A DNA stretch of 64,000 bases, taken from assembly GCF_001642475.1 (NCBI RefSeq), contig NW_019173933.1:186001-250000 (forward strand). The letters run 5' to 3'. Below, piece by piece: positions 54,693 through 64,000 of the stretch (within the stretch, counting starts at the first letter, position 1; each line of letters starts with the position of its first letter). Made by a program: the position numbers and the translations under genes. Under the pieces are notes generated by a model, which saw only the letters and a program-made list of their open reading frames with translations, was not told the origin of the DNA and made no database searches. This DNA is from Fonsecaea monophora. Taxonomy: Eukaryota; Ascomycota; Eurotiomycetes; Chaetothyriales; Herpotrichiellaceae.

Positions 54693-55197
54693 GGTTGGCG
54701 GACTTTTGGTATTCGAAAAAGGTCTTAATTTTTTTGGTTTTTGGTAGTAGAATCTGGCAAAGGTTGAGGGGAGGGGAGGGAGAGGGAGGTTGTATGTATG
54801 TAAAGATATACAAAGAGGGCACATATATTTCCTATACTTATATGTCTCAGTATACAAAGAGTGGGGGCCGGAGCTTGATCTGTAATTACGAACATCACGT
54901 CACTAGCGGAACATCCGTCTTCGGCTTAGGCGGCCAGAGCGGCCCTCCCGTTTGCCTTCGTCTCTATACCAACCCTCGGTGCCGCACTGGTCACCCTACA
55001 CAGGGCATGCTGGCGTGTTACGAGTGGACTTTTTCGAATTTTCTGAGCAAATAAGTGCCTGACAACGATAGGCAGCAGGTCCAGAAATGGGACAAGTCGA
55101 CTTTGCAGGCTATGATCCCGTCCCAACAAACGCAGAGAATGTCTGTGGCGGGAATCCCTGCCTCTGTCCCGCCACGCGCGATCATGTCTAGTGATTG
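54693..55197. other. Intergenic between NmrA-like gene and kinase pseudogene
   Basis: 505 bp. Minus-strand promoter of the NmrA-like gene with CT/AG-rich stretches (tctccctcccctcccct complement) near 54765-54790. No intact gene. Confidence 0.55.
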
Positions 55198-56364
55198 TTG
55201 ACCGTCTGGCTGGTTTACGACTCGGTGCACTGCCGGCTCGCCGCGCTGAAAGTCGTCGTCTCAGAGATCAGTGAGGCGGGCAGTAATGAAGTTCGGATTC
55301 TGCAATAAATTGCTTCGCTTCCAGCAAAGCACGAGCAGGACCGCCGCCATCTGCACAAGCTGACCGACTACTTCTTCCACGATGGTCCGAACGGAAGACA
55401 TTAGGGTCTCGTTTTCGATGTCAACGGCGTCAGTGTTCCGACGCTTACTGCTCGATCTGGTAACGGTGTGAGGCTGCCCGGGCGTCTGGCCTGGCAGGTG
55501 TCAAAACAAATCACCCTTGCATTGGATCGCCTGCGCTTGAATGGTATTGTACATGGTGGTGAGTGATATTGCTCGCCTTCTGGAAGTCTCTTCGCAGGAG
55601 TCATATTCTAAGAATGTTCCCAGATCTCTATACCAGCCAGCAACACCTTGGTTTCGCACGGGGAGGGACAATTCTCCAACCCGACCTCACTAAAACATCT
55701 CAACCCGCCAGTTCAGGCAGATATCACTGCCCTACCTGGTCACCAACTCACCAGCTTACCAGGAGCGTCCCACGACACATCGTCGAGCCAGCAGCTACAT
55801 TTCCTCTCCCCTCCATCGACGGCCCTATCCACACACGCCTCATCGATTTCGAGCAAGCATTCCTCCACACCGACCAGCAGCCACTCGCAAAAGTCTGCTC
55901 CCACTTGGCTTTCCGAGTCCCAGAGACGCTGCTCGACACGACGTGGGATCTGCGCATAGACATCTGGTCTCTGGGGTGCACCATCTTCTAACTCGTCACG
56001 GGACAGCCGCCGTTCGATAATTTCAAGCCGAGAAAGGCGCCCTTGGTCTTGGAGTGGATCGCAATGTTTGGAGACGTGCCGGAGCAATGGGGGACGCAGG
56101 CGCAGGTAGCTGTGGGTGATTGTCGCGATGAGGTAGAGGGGGTTTGGGTGGGGGGGGGGGGGGGGTTCCCTGTCAAGCTGGCTTGGTGAGGTTTACTTCG
56201 GTAGCAGCAGTATCCCCGAGAGAAAGGCGGAATTTACCCAGGACGATATCAAGAGGCTCGCCGATCTGCTGTCCAAGATGATGTTTTACTTGCCCGAGAA
56301 TCGAATGTCGACCCAGGACGTCCTGAAGCACGAGTGGTTCGCGAAGAATCCTTTGGGTGGGTAA
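55198..56364 (+). pseudogene. SRPK-type protein kinase pseudogene
   Basis: Clear kinase segments in order: WLVYDSVHCRLAALKVVVSE (VALK-like Lys), EAGSNEVRILQ, HDGPNGRH, LVFDVNGVSV, RLPGRLAWQVSKQITLAL, IVHG, then RLIDFEQAFL (DFG-like), FRVPETLL (APE-like), DLRIDIWSLGCTIF, LVTGQPPFD, and a C-terminal ENRMSTQDVLKHEWF. These match the fungal SRPK-like kinase group. In-frame stops occur at 55306-55308 (TAA), 55402-55404 (TAG) and 55989-55991 (TAA), and another TGA sits at 55192-55194 just upstream. A 16-G run (56150-56165) lies between two C-terminal pieces. The HRD/catalytic loop is not seen intact. The gene is therefore broken, not merely unspliced; only one stop lies near a plausible splice site. 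Confidence 0.78.
56150..56165. repeat. 16-nt poly-G tract
   Basis: Uninterrupted run of sixteen G within the kinase pseudogene; such runs are prone to slippage and to sequencing error. Confidence 0.85.
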
Positions 56365-57760
56365 CAACGAAACGTCATGTTCCGTAAAGCTGTATACCCC
56401 TTCCTCATAGCTAATATATACACACTGGAAACTGGCTATATCGGCATTTCTGTGTTATTGTGCTTTCAAGACGAAAGAGATCTAGTACTAGGCTCTGACA
56501 TCCTTCCCCCCAATACATCAACAAGCAGTCATGTCAAATTCGGTAAATGCTGGACGATGTGTATGTACATGTATTGTGTGCCTTTGGTGCCTCCGTGGTG
56601 CTCGTCGACAGTCAGACGACCACACTCTGGACAATGGGCATTGGCCTATTCTTAGTAAGTCGGTCGTATCCATGCCTCGGGTATCTCTTCAGACTAGAGA
56701 CAGGTGGCTGGCTCTCTCCCGTATTCCTTTCAGCCTGTCGAAGAGCATTTTCAAGGGAAGTCGTCCTCCGTTGAAAAAGGAAACCCTTGTTGCGAGTCTG
56801 AGCATCGTGTCTTAGGCCGACACAATGATCCAATCCTCAAAATGCTAGCTAGTCCTTTCCACACGAATGACCTCGACTCCTAAAGGAAAGCTGTCCTGCT
56901 CTCACGATACTGGCGAAAGGTAATCTCAATGTCAAGCCAGTGTTTTGTAAAGCTGGAAAACTCACGAGTAAACCTTGTCAATTCGATTCGTTCCACCTGC
57001 TGGTGAGTCTGTCACCCCAGCGATGCGCCGTGATCTCCTTGGTCCACAGTATGACACCAGTTCCTGCCACACCTTCTGCGACACCCCACAAAGGGAACGT
57101 GATAATTGAAAACAGCCCCAAAAAATCCGACCAGGAGGAAAATCTCACGTCCACAGCCAGAATTGAACCCCAGGGGGGCAAAAAATTCCGTGCCTCCCTG
57201 CGGATCAGATCCCGGGAGTTAGCAGACAGCCCGCTAGGGGGTTTTCGGATTTTTACCCTATGCCTCATGGTCGTAACGCCGTCACCACATGGTCATACAA
57301 CCATGCAGCCAGCAAGACTCCGCAGTCGCTGGGTGAGTCCACTTTTGTGGCTGTAATCAGCTCTTGTCCGTAGGTGGTCACGGTGTCGCACTGCCCAAAG
57401 GCGATAGATATTTCGCAATTGTAAAATATATTCCTGTATATTGGTTGAAAGGACCCGCTTAGATTGAGGTCGACTCCTTGGCGACGAGGATAAGGAGGTG
57501 TGTGAAGTGTCCGGCCCAAAGGTGAGGTACAATCCTGGCTGGATGGCAAGAAAGGCAAGGCTGCCGAAGGAAGATGTCTGGCACTCAACAGGATACAACT
57601 CGGCTTCAGTCCTCTAATTCTCATGTTCGTGGTCCAGGCAAGTCGATTTACAGGCAAATCCTGGAAATCTCAAATAAATTGCTCGATCATCGTAACTGAT
57701 TCGATGCTCGTCATTCGTCATCAGTCATCATCTCATCAAGGCTGTCAAGTGTGGCGGATC
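56365..57760. other. 1.4 kb intergenic between kinase pseudogene and ClpX
   Basis: Only short overlapping frames on both strands; no domain recognised. It may contain decayed sequence. Confidence 0.5.
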
Positions 57761-59620
57761 TCAGCCGCCGCTTCCAGCAGCTACTGTCGTCTTCGTTCTC
57801 CAATCCTCGAAGCTGGCGGACACAGACTCGCCTTTCCGGCCAGGGTCTTTCTTTTTCTGCTTGTCTTCCCAGTCGCCCTCCTCCTGGGCGATAAGAGCAT
57901 GGAATTTGCCACCTTGACCTCTCCCAAAGTAGATGGCTCCTTCTTCCCTCTTTGCTACACGTTCAGTCACCAAAACATATTTGACGCTACTTCCGGGTGC
58001 TTCGAACATAGCATCGCCGAGGATGGTCTCCATCTCCGTTCGTAGAGCTCGAGCTCCTGTACCCATCGCCAAGGCGTTCGAAGCAACCACGTGAAGAGCC
58101 GGGGTAGTAAAGCGGAGTTCGATGCCAGAGAGTGAGAACAGCGTGATATATTGTGCCACTAGCGAATTGCGGGGTTCTGTAAGGATTCGCAGCAACATAG
58201 AATGGGTGAGGGCGGATAAAGCAGTAGTAGTCGGTATACGACCAATAAGCTCGGGGATGAAGCCGTAGGACTGCAGATCGGCTGGGGTGACTAGGTCGAG
58301 CGGGTTGAAGTAGTTTGGTTCTGGAGGAGAGCCATCCATATTTGTCTGCTCTGGCGCTGGTGCCGGGGTGAAGAAGGGCAGATGTTTCTTGTAGAGAGCC
58401 TCTTCTTGAGATCCCGGTAAGATAGGGACAGGAGTAATTGTGGTAGATTTCTGATCACGGCTGTAGGAGACCAGATTCGAGCTAGATCGTACGCTGGCCC
58501 CGAATCCAATGCTTCCTTTTGTCAAGCGGTCCATAACGTGTTTTTGAAGTCCGATGAATGCACCACTGAAGATGAAGAGGATATTATCCGTTCGTACGTT
58601 ATAGACCTCGCCTTTCGCTGGAGCAGCCGAAGCGCCCGATGATCCAGAGGAGAAGCCGGCGCCCAAAGGACTGTTAGTCGGGTACGTCTGCGACTGACCA
58701 CCTGCCCGAGGAGCATTCCTCTCAGGTTTCGCCTGAATTTGGATGGTAGTCCCTTCGATGATCTTCAGAAGTGCTTGTTGGACACCTTCGCCCGACACGT
58801 CTTTTCCATGGCTGACCTTCGCTGTTGCTATTTTGTCGACTTCATCCAGGCATATGATGCCTCGTTCAGCCCTTTCAACGTCATAGTTGGCGGCGGCCAA
58901 CAACCGGTGCACGCAGACCTCGGCGTCCTCGCCAATATATCCAGCTTGGGTGAAGGGTGTGCAATCTGACATTGAAAAGGGAACAGAGAGAACTCTGGCA
59001 AGAGTCTTTGCCATCAATGTCTTTCCCACCCCACTGGGACCAAGAAGCAAGATGTTTGACTTCTCCAGGGTCAGAGGACTTGTGTCCACCAAGAGCGAGC
59101 CACCTGTCCGCTGGTTAAGTGAAGCAGACGGCCCGCCCATACGGACGGTGGATTGCTGGCCGGGAAACTCATTTTCGACAGGATGTCGCTCTCTCCTTTC
59201 CCTCTGTGCAAGCAGCTCTTCCTCCTCCTCTTCACGTCTCTGCAACTCTTGTATTCTCTGGTAGTGGTTAAAGACGGCCACGCTCAGCACCTTCTTAGCC
59301 CGCTCTTGACCGACGACAAACTGATCAAGGTGCTGTTTCAGGGCTTTGGGTGTCAGGCGAGGAGAGCCATAAATCGAAGCTCCGCCTAATGGGCCAGTCG
59401 TAGGCAACCCTGGCTCATACGTTCCGGTGAAAGGTTGATTGACGAAATCGGAACGGTGAAATTGCGACGAGGACAGCCTCGGCAATCGGGTCGAAAGCGA
59501 CCGCTTGCTCAAGGCAATATATGATGAACGGAGCCGCCGTGGTAACGTGGTGGTTGATGCAACCCAGGTGCGATCAAGTGCAGGGCAAAGGAAGATCGGG
59601 AGAGGTAATATTGAACGCAT
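57761..59620 (-). CDS. MCX1: Mitochondrial ClpX-type AAA+ unfoldase
   Basis: 619 aa from the ATG at 59620 (a further in-frame ATG at 59722 would add 34 residues). The N terminus is Arg/Ser-rich and suits mitochondrial import. ClpX core: LDQFVVGQERAKKVLSVAVFNHY, Walker A GPSGVGKT, pore loop GYIGEDAEV, Walker B ICLDEVDK, SHGKDVSGEGVQQALLKIIEG, IPELIGRIP near sensor 1/arginine finger, and the sensor-2 GARALRTEMETILGDAMFE. It lacks the N-terminal zinc-binding domain of bacterial ClpX, as in yeast Mcx1. Two long inserts are low-complexity (EEEEE segment and SSGSSGASAAPA). Matrix chaperone linked to heme synthesis (ALA synthase activation) in yeast. Confidence 0.95.
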   Translation of the reverse strand: MRSILPLPIFLCPALDRTWVASTTTLPRRLRSSYIALSKRSLSTRLPRLSSSQFHRSDFVNQPFTGTYEPGLPTTGPLGGASIYGSPRLTPKALKQHLDQFVVGQERAKKVLSVAVFNHYQRIQELQRREEEEEELLAQRERRERHPVENEFPGQQSTVRMGGPSASLNQRTGGSLLVDTSPLTLEKSNILLLGPSGVGKTLMAKTLARVLSVPFSMSDCTPFTQAGYIGEDAEVCVHRLLAAANYDVERAERGIICLDEVDKIATAKVSHGKDVSGEGVQQALLKIIEGTTIQIQAKPERNAPRAGGQSQTYPTNSPLGAGFSSGSSGASAAPAKGEVYNVRTDNILFIFSGAFIGLQKHVMDRLTKGSIGFGASVRSSSNLVSYSRDQKSTTITPVPILPGSQEEALYKKHLPFFTPAPAPEQTNMDGSPPEPNYFNPLDLVTPADLQSYGFIPELIGRIPTTTALSALTHSMLLRILTEPRNSLVAQYITLFSLSGIELRFTTPALHVVASNALAMGTGARALRTEMETILGDAMFEAPGSSVKYVLVTERVAKREEGAIYFGRGQGGKFHALIAQEEGDWEDKQKKKDPGRKGESVSASFEDWRTKTTVAAGSGG

Positions 59621-60205
59621 TGGTGCTGTTTGAGGACGGGCTTCAAGTGCCAGCGCCCGAGAATACAGAATATCTACCTCTCGTTTGCATGCAGAAGTCT
59701 TGGTTCCGAGAAATGATGGCAAGAGGTGGTATGAGTCAACCCAACTATTCGGAGATGCGATAGCAAGTCGAAGCTCTGTGACTGCGCTCCCCTCATGTCG
59801 AAATCGCCACAGAAAGTTGCGATAAGTGCCGAAGTTTTGCCGATATTGTTACCTTCTCACTGCTCAACTCGATGCATAATATTGCTTCGCACCGAATACG
59901 AGCCACAGTATCCATGAATGAGTGAGTGGGAAGGAGCATATGCATCAGTCAAACTGCAGAAGGAATTTACGTCAATTGTCTGCAGAAAATCCTCATGTTG
60001 TCGGGAATGCAATTCTACGAATCTACTGGTTGGAATCTGTGTGCCACATGACGTTTCCTACTCAAGGCACCAATATCACCAGCGAAATGTGCCGCGGTAA
60101 GGCTGTGAATCAAAACACAACTGTGACTGAATGATTTCCTCTCCAGCTCAAAGGCAAAGAGCATACGCATAGGAGTCAAGCCGCCATATACCATCGTAAC
60201 TCAAA
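59621..60205. other. Divergent promoter region, ClpX / alpha-beta hydrolase
   Basis: 585 bp between opposing start codons with no gene supported. Confidence 0.55.
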
Positions 60206-61173
60206 ATGACTTCGACAGGGACGAATCTACTCGAGCATGCAACCAAGTCAAGCAAGCTCAAACAGGCACAGAAGTCCCTCTGTACGACGCAATGTCTTTC
60301 AATATCTGTGGGAGGAAAAAGTGTGCATGGATTTCTTCACCTTCCAGCAGGGTATACAGATAACAAGGACAAAGTGCCGGCGGGTGCGATATTGCTTTCT
60401 GGGGCAGGCGGAGGCGTCGTTGGTCCTTCTTCAATGTATATCTCCGTGGGAGACAAACTTGCCAGTCTTCGACAGGGTATGCCTGTACTTCGACTCGATT
60501 ATCGCTATCCGGCCCATGACACTCCGTGTGTGGAAGACGTAACTGCGGCAATGGATCATCTCGAGGAGCAGTATTCTATTCGCAGATTCGTTTTGGTTGG
60601 CTGGTCATTTGGAGGCGCCCCGGTCGTGAGTTTCCCTTACCTTGAGGGTGCTGATATCGTAGCTGAAAATCAGTCGGCATGAGAACACTGTCAGTAACCA
60701 CAGAAACTAACCATGCCTTGCAGTTCACCTTGGGCGGGCGAGAGCGAGGTAGGTGTCAAGCATTCTGTTGTAGACTTTATCTAACGTCAGTAGAACGTGT
60801 CATCGGATGTGCTACCGTTGCAAGCCAAACCGCAGGCACAGATGGGATAAGGAAGCTGGCTCCAAGACCACTGTTGCTGCTCCACGGTACTGGTGATCGA
60901 ACTTTGAGATGGGACTGCTCCCAGAGTCTATACGAGGCGTACGGCAAAAAGGGCCATCGACAATTGAAGCTCTTCGAGGACGATGATCATGCGTTGACAA
61001 GGAATGCGCTTGAGGCAGAAGAGCTGTTGTGCGATTTCATCGCTAAATGTATTGGGCTGAAGATAGACAACGATGAGCAAGAGAAGGTCATCCAGAAGCC
61101 CTTGGTGGATAGAAGTGAAAGAATCGAACTGATGGAGACTGGCGGCGATCTCGAGGGCGAGAGTATCGAGTAG
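60206..61173 (+). CDS. Alpha/beta hydrolase (dienelactone-hydrolase/esterase-like)
   Basis: 274 aa, exons 60206-60625, 60724-60748 (25 bp) and 60794-61173. Hydrolase fold with LSGAGGG (oxyanion side), GMPVLRLDYRYP, nucleophile Ser134 in GWSFGG, Asp in LHGTGDRTL and His in EDDDHALTRN. The 25 bp middle exon is small but phase-consistent and yields VFTLGGRERERVIGCATVASQT, a continuous family segment. The charged C-terminal tail (after about 240) is not part of the fold. Substrate unknown. Divergent from ClpX. Confidence 0.86.
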
Positions 61174-61643
61174 CGCAGTCGCAGTCTGGATGGTTACAAC
61201 GAGGACTGTTCGGAACGGAAAAACTGTCGGGATGACGGCCCTTCCGTAGTGGCGGGTCAGAGAGTGGTGGGCGCGATTGATAGGCTCGGGGGTGCAGGGG
61301 TATGGACCACTTGGGCCACTTTGCAGGCTGGGAGCTTCCCCACGTCAATTTAGTTGTTGAGGGTTGATGTCATTATTGAGTCCCTCAAACCACAATTTCG
61401 CCGCAGTCCCCCAGTGGTCTCATTGCCTGCGCCAGGTAAACACCTCATCCAACATTTTTCCCTTCGAGACACAAAAGTCCCTCCAACAAGATATCGGTCG
61501 TCCAGGATAGCTCGATAAATACTTTTGGGCTTCTAGGGTTTGCCATTTCTTCACGTCTTGCTCTTGTATTCTCTTGACCCGACCTAATCGACTATTGCAA
61601 CCTGTCCTAGCTTCTGTTGTGTCTTCCACTGTTATTGCCCCTC
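61174..61643. other. Promoter region of branching-enzyme gene, 3' flank of hydrolase
   Basis: 470 bp, no gene. T/C-rich leader (about 61520-61620) precedes the branching-enzyme ATG. Confidence 0.6.
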
Positions 61644-63868
61644 ATGGCATTGAATCAGGACTCTGCAAATTCCGTCATGGCTGCACCGGCCAGCGGTGAA
61701 GCTCCCCCTGACGGAACAGGTATAAAACCTCACCCGCTACCCTCGAGTCTCTCTCACATGTCACTAGGCGTTATACAACTCGACCCTTGGCTCGAACCCT
61801 TTCGGGAAGATCTTAAGTATCGATTTGCAAAGGCCCAGGAATGGATAAAGAAGATCAATCAAACTGAAGGTGGCCTGGAGAAGTTCAGTCGTGGATATGA
61901 AAAGTTCGGCTTCACATTCGAGCCGGACGGCTCGATAATCTACCGCGAGTGGGCTCCAAATGCTGAACAAGCTTCCTTGATCGGCGAGTTCAACAACTGG
62001 AACAGAGAGTCACACCCAATGAAGAAGAATGAATATGGGGTATGGGAACTGAGGATCCCTGCAAAAGATGGCGTCCCAGGAATTGCCCATAACACCAAGC
62101 TGAAGATTTCCATGGTCATTCCTGGAGGAGAACGCATTGAAAGAATTCCAGCGTGGATCACCAGAGTCACCCAAGATCTCTCAGTGTCCCCAGTCTACGA
62201 TGCCGTGCTATGGAACCCTCCCAAAGAGGAGCGTTATGTCTTCAAGAATCCTCGCCCTCCTTACCCCAAGAGCGTTCGCATCTACGAAGCACACGTGGGC
62301 ATTTCCTCCCCGGAGCTGAAGGTTGCCACGTACAAGGAATTCACCAAGAACATGCTCCCGAGGATCAAGTATCTTGGATACAATGTCATCCAACTGATGG
62401 CAATCATGGAGCATGCTTACTACGCTTCTTTCGGGTATCAAGTCAATTCCTTCTTCGCAGCAAGCTCCAGATATGGAACGCCAGAGGATCTCAAAGAACT
62501 TATCGACACTGCCCACGGCATGGGTATCACCGTGCTTTTGGATGTTGTACATTCCCATGCAAGCAAGAACGTACTGGACGGTCTCAATATGTTCGACGGC
62601 AGCGACCACCTTTACTTTCACGAAGGAGGAAAAGGCCGACACGAGCTGTGGGATTCTCGACTTTTCAACTACGGTCACCACGAAGTCATGCGATTCTTAC
62701 TATCCAACCTGCGATTTTGGATGGAGGAGTACCAATTCGACGGCTTCCGTTTTGACGGGGTTACTTCGATGCTGTACGTTCATCACGGTATTGGCACCGG
62801 CTTCTCTGGAGGCTACCACGAATACTTTGGTCCATCCGTGGACGTCGAAGCTGTGGTCTACCTCATGCTTGCCAACGAGATGCTTCATGACATATACCCG
62901 AACTGCATCACCATCGCCGAAGACGTGTCCGGAATGCCGGCTCTATGTTTGAAACTTTCGCTAGGCGGAATAGGATTCGACTACCGTCTCGCCATGGCGG
63001 TCCCTGATATGTACATCAAGCTGCTCAAAGAAAAGAAAGACGATGAGTGGGACATCGGAAACATTGCGTTCACCCTGACCAACCGACGCCATGGGGAAAA
63101 GACTATCGCCTATGCTGAATCCCACGACCAAGCCCTGGTTGGTGATAAGTCTCTGATGATGTGGCTTGCCGATGCAGAGATGTACACGCACATGTCGGTC
63201 TTGACCCCTTTGACACCGACCATTGATCGTGCGCTCTCTCTGCATAAAATGATTCGCCTCGTTACCCACGGTTTGGGGGGCGAAGGGTATCTCAACTTCG
63301 AGGGTAACGAATTCGGTCATCCTGAGTGGCTCGACTTCCCTCGAGCAGGCAACGACAATTCCTTCTGGTACGCTCGCCGACAGTTGAATCTGACCGAAGA
63401 CCATCTTCTTCGGTATAGATTCTTAAATGAATTCGACCGTACAATGCAGTGGACCGAAGAAAAATATGGCTGGCTCCATAGTCCCCAGGCCTACATCTCT
63501 TTGAAGAATGAAAGCGACAAAGTGCTAGTCTTTGAGAGAGCAGGTCTCCTGTGGATATTCAATTTCCATCCCACAAACTCTTACACCGATTATAGAGTGG
63601 GCGTGGATGTACCGGGCGTTTATCGGATCGTCATCGATACAGATGACGCCGAGTTCGGTGGACACGGGAGAAACGCAAAAGAGACGAGATTCTTCACGAC
63701 CGACATGCCGTGGAATAACAGGAAGAACTTTACACAAGTTTACATTCCTACGAGGACAGCTCTGGTGAGTTCGCATCCTTGAAACTTCTGTGGCTGAAAT
63801 TTTCTGTCATTGGACCAGTTTCACTGACTTGATACGTATAGGTCCTTGCTCTTGAATCGACTCTTTGA
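61644..63868 (+). CDS. GLC3: 1,4-alpha-glucan branching enzyme
   Basis: 715 aa, exons 61644-63764 and 63842-63868. GH13 glycogen branching enzyme, cytosolic. N-terminal CBM48 (FTFEPDGSIIYREWAPNAEQASLIGEFNNWN), then the GH13 barrel: QLMAIMEHAYYASFGYQVNSFF, DVVHSHASKN, DGFRFDGVTSM (nucleophile Asp), AEDVSGMP (acid/base Glu) and YAESHDQALVGD (transition-state Asp). The final exon (27 bp) adds the VLALESTL ending expected in fungi. An in-frame second ATG at 61677 is possible. Introduces alpha-1,6 branches into glycogen. Confidence 0.96.
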
Positions 63869-64000
63869 ACCCACCTCGTCTACGTTTTGACTTCAGTTGT
63901 GGATGGAAGACCTCTGGGACGATTTGTTCTCCCTGGCTGGACAATGAACAAGTGACAGGAGGTCTGTCCAGGAAATTCGGAAGCCAGCGCAACAGCTTTT
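63869..64000. other. 3' flank of branching enzyme at window end
   Basis: 132 bp downstream sequence; nothing further seen. Confidence 0.6.

Noticed and set aside
57100..57260. Possible tRNA-like segment (ttgaacccc and inverted GGATCAGATCC)
   Set aside because: Arms do not form a cloverleaf with complementary stems and no anticodon loop is found.
1..64000. PKS, NRPS, terpene cyclase or DMATS backbone gene
   Set aside because: None of the reconstructed proteins is long enough or carries such motifs; the clusters are described as backbone-less.
1..64000. Transposons, CRISPR arrays, rRNA or tRNA genes
   Set aside because: No terminal repeats with transposase motifs, no regularly spaced repeats and no RNA gene structure were seen.

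Overview
The window is nuclear DNA of a filamentous ascomycete. Most genes carry several short (about 45-110 bp) GT-AG introns. Families such as Zn2Cys6 regulators, TRI12-type exporters, CAS1-like acyltransferase and fungal P450s are typical of Pezizomycotina. The mix of many catabolic oxidoreductases with few backbone enzymes would suit a Chaetothyriales-like black yeast, but that placement is only a weak inference. I rebuilt 28 intact protein-coding genes by joining exons by hand, plus one gene cut by the left edge and one clear pseudogene. No tRNA, rRNA, transposon or CRISPR array could be supported.

Region 1 (1-28.8 kb) is a dense accessory block. It holds a truncated fungal_trans regulator, a branched-chain aminotransferase, two P450s, a fumarylacetoacetate-hydrolase-family enzyme, a SnoaL/NTF2-like protein and a PRISE-type reductase. 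It continues with a class V aminotransferase/lyase, a nitroreductase, an MFS transporter, a third P450, a two-finger C2H2 plus Zn2Cys6 regulator, a VOC (extradiol-dioxygenase-like) protein and a TRI12-type MFS exporter. Four gene pairs are head-to-head with 620-810 bp between start codons. There is no PKS, NRPS, terpene cyclase or DMAT enzyme, so this looks like a backbone-less cluster: either catabolism of an aromatic or enone compound (oxidation, ring cleavage, C-C hydrolysis, export) or tailoring of a product made elsewhere.

Region 2 (28.8-33.0 kb) is a 4.2 kb stretch without a convincing gene. Region 3 (33-45 kb) is mostly housekeeping: phosphatidylinositol synthase (PIS1), a PP2C phosphatase, a histidine-phosphatase protein, a monocarboxylate-type MFS, a CAS1-like O-acetyltransferase and APC10/DOC1.

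Region 4 (46.6-54.7 kb) is a second small redox block: SDR, epoxide hydrolase, Baeyer-Villiger monooxygenase, omega-like GST and a NmrA-like NAD(P)-binding protein. The epoxide hydrolase and monooxygenase are divergent and share a 372 bp promoter containing an imperfect 44-45 bp direct repeat.

Region 5 (55.2-63.9 kb) contains an SRPK-type kinase pseudogene with in-frame stops and a 16-G tract, then mitochondrial ClpX (MCX1), an alpha/beta hydrolase and the glycogen branching enzyme (GLC3/GBE1).

The most striking non-coding signal is in the divergent MFS/P450 promoter: four GGGGAG/CTCCCC hexamers placed exactly symmetrically about position 19199.5. The cluster encodes a regulator whose zinc fingers resemble yeast Adr1, a factor that recognises G-rich sites.
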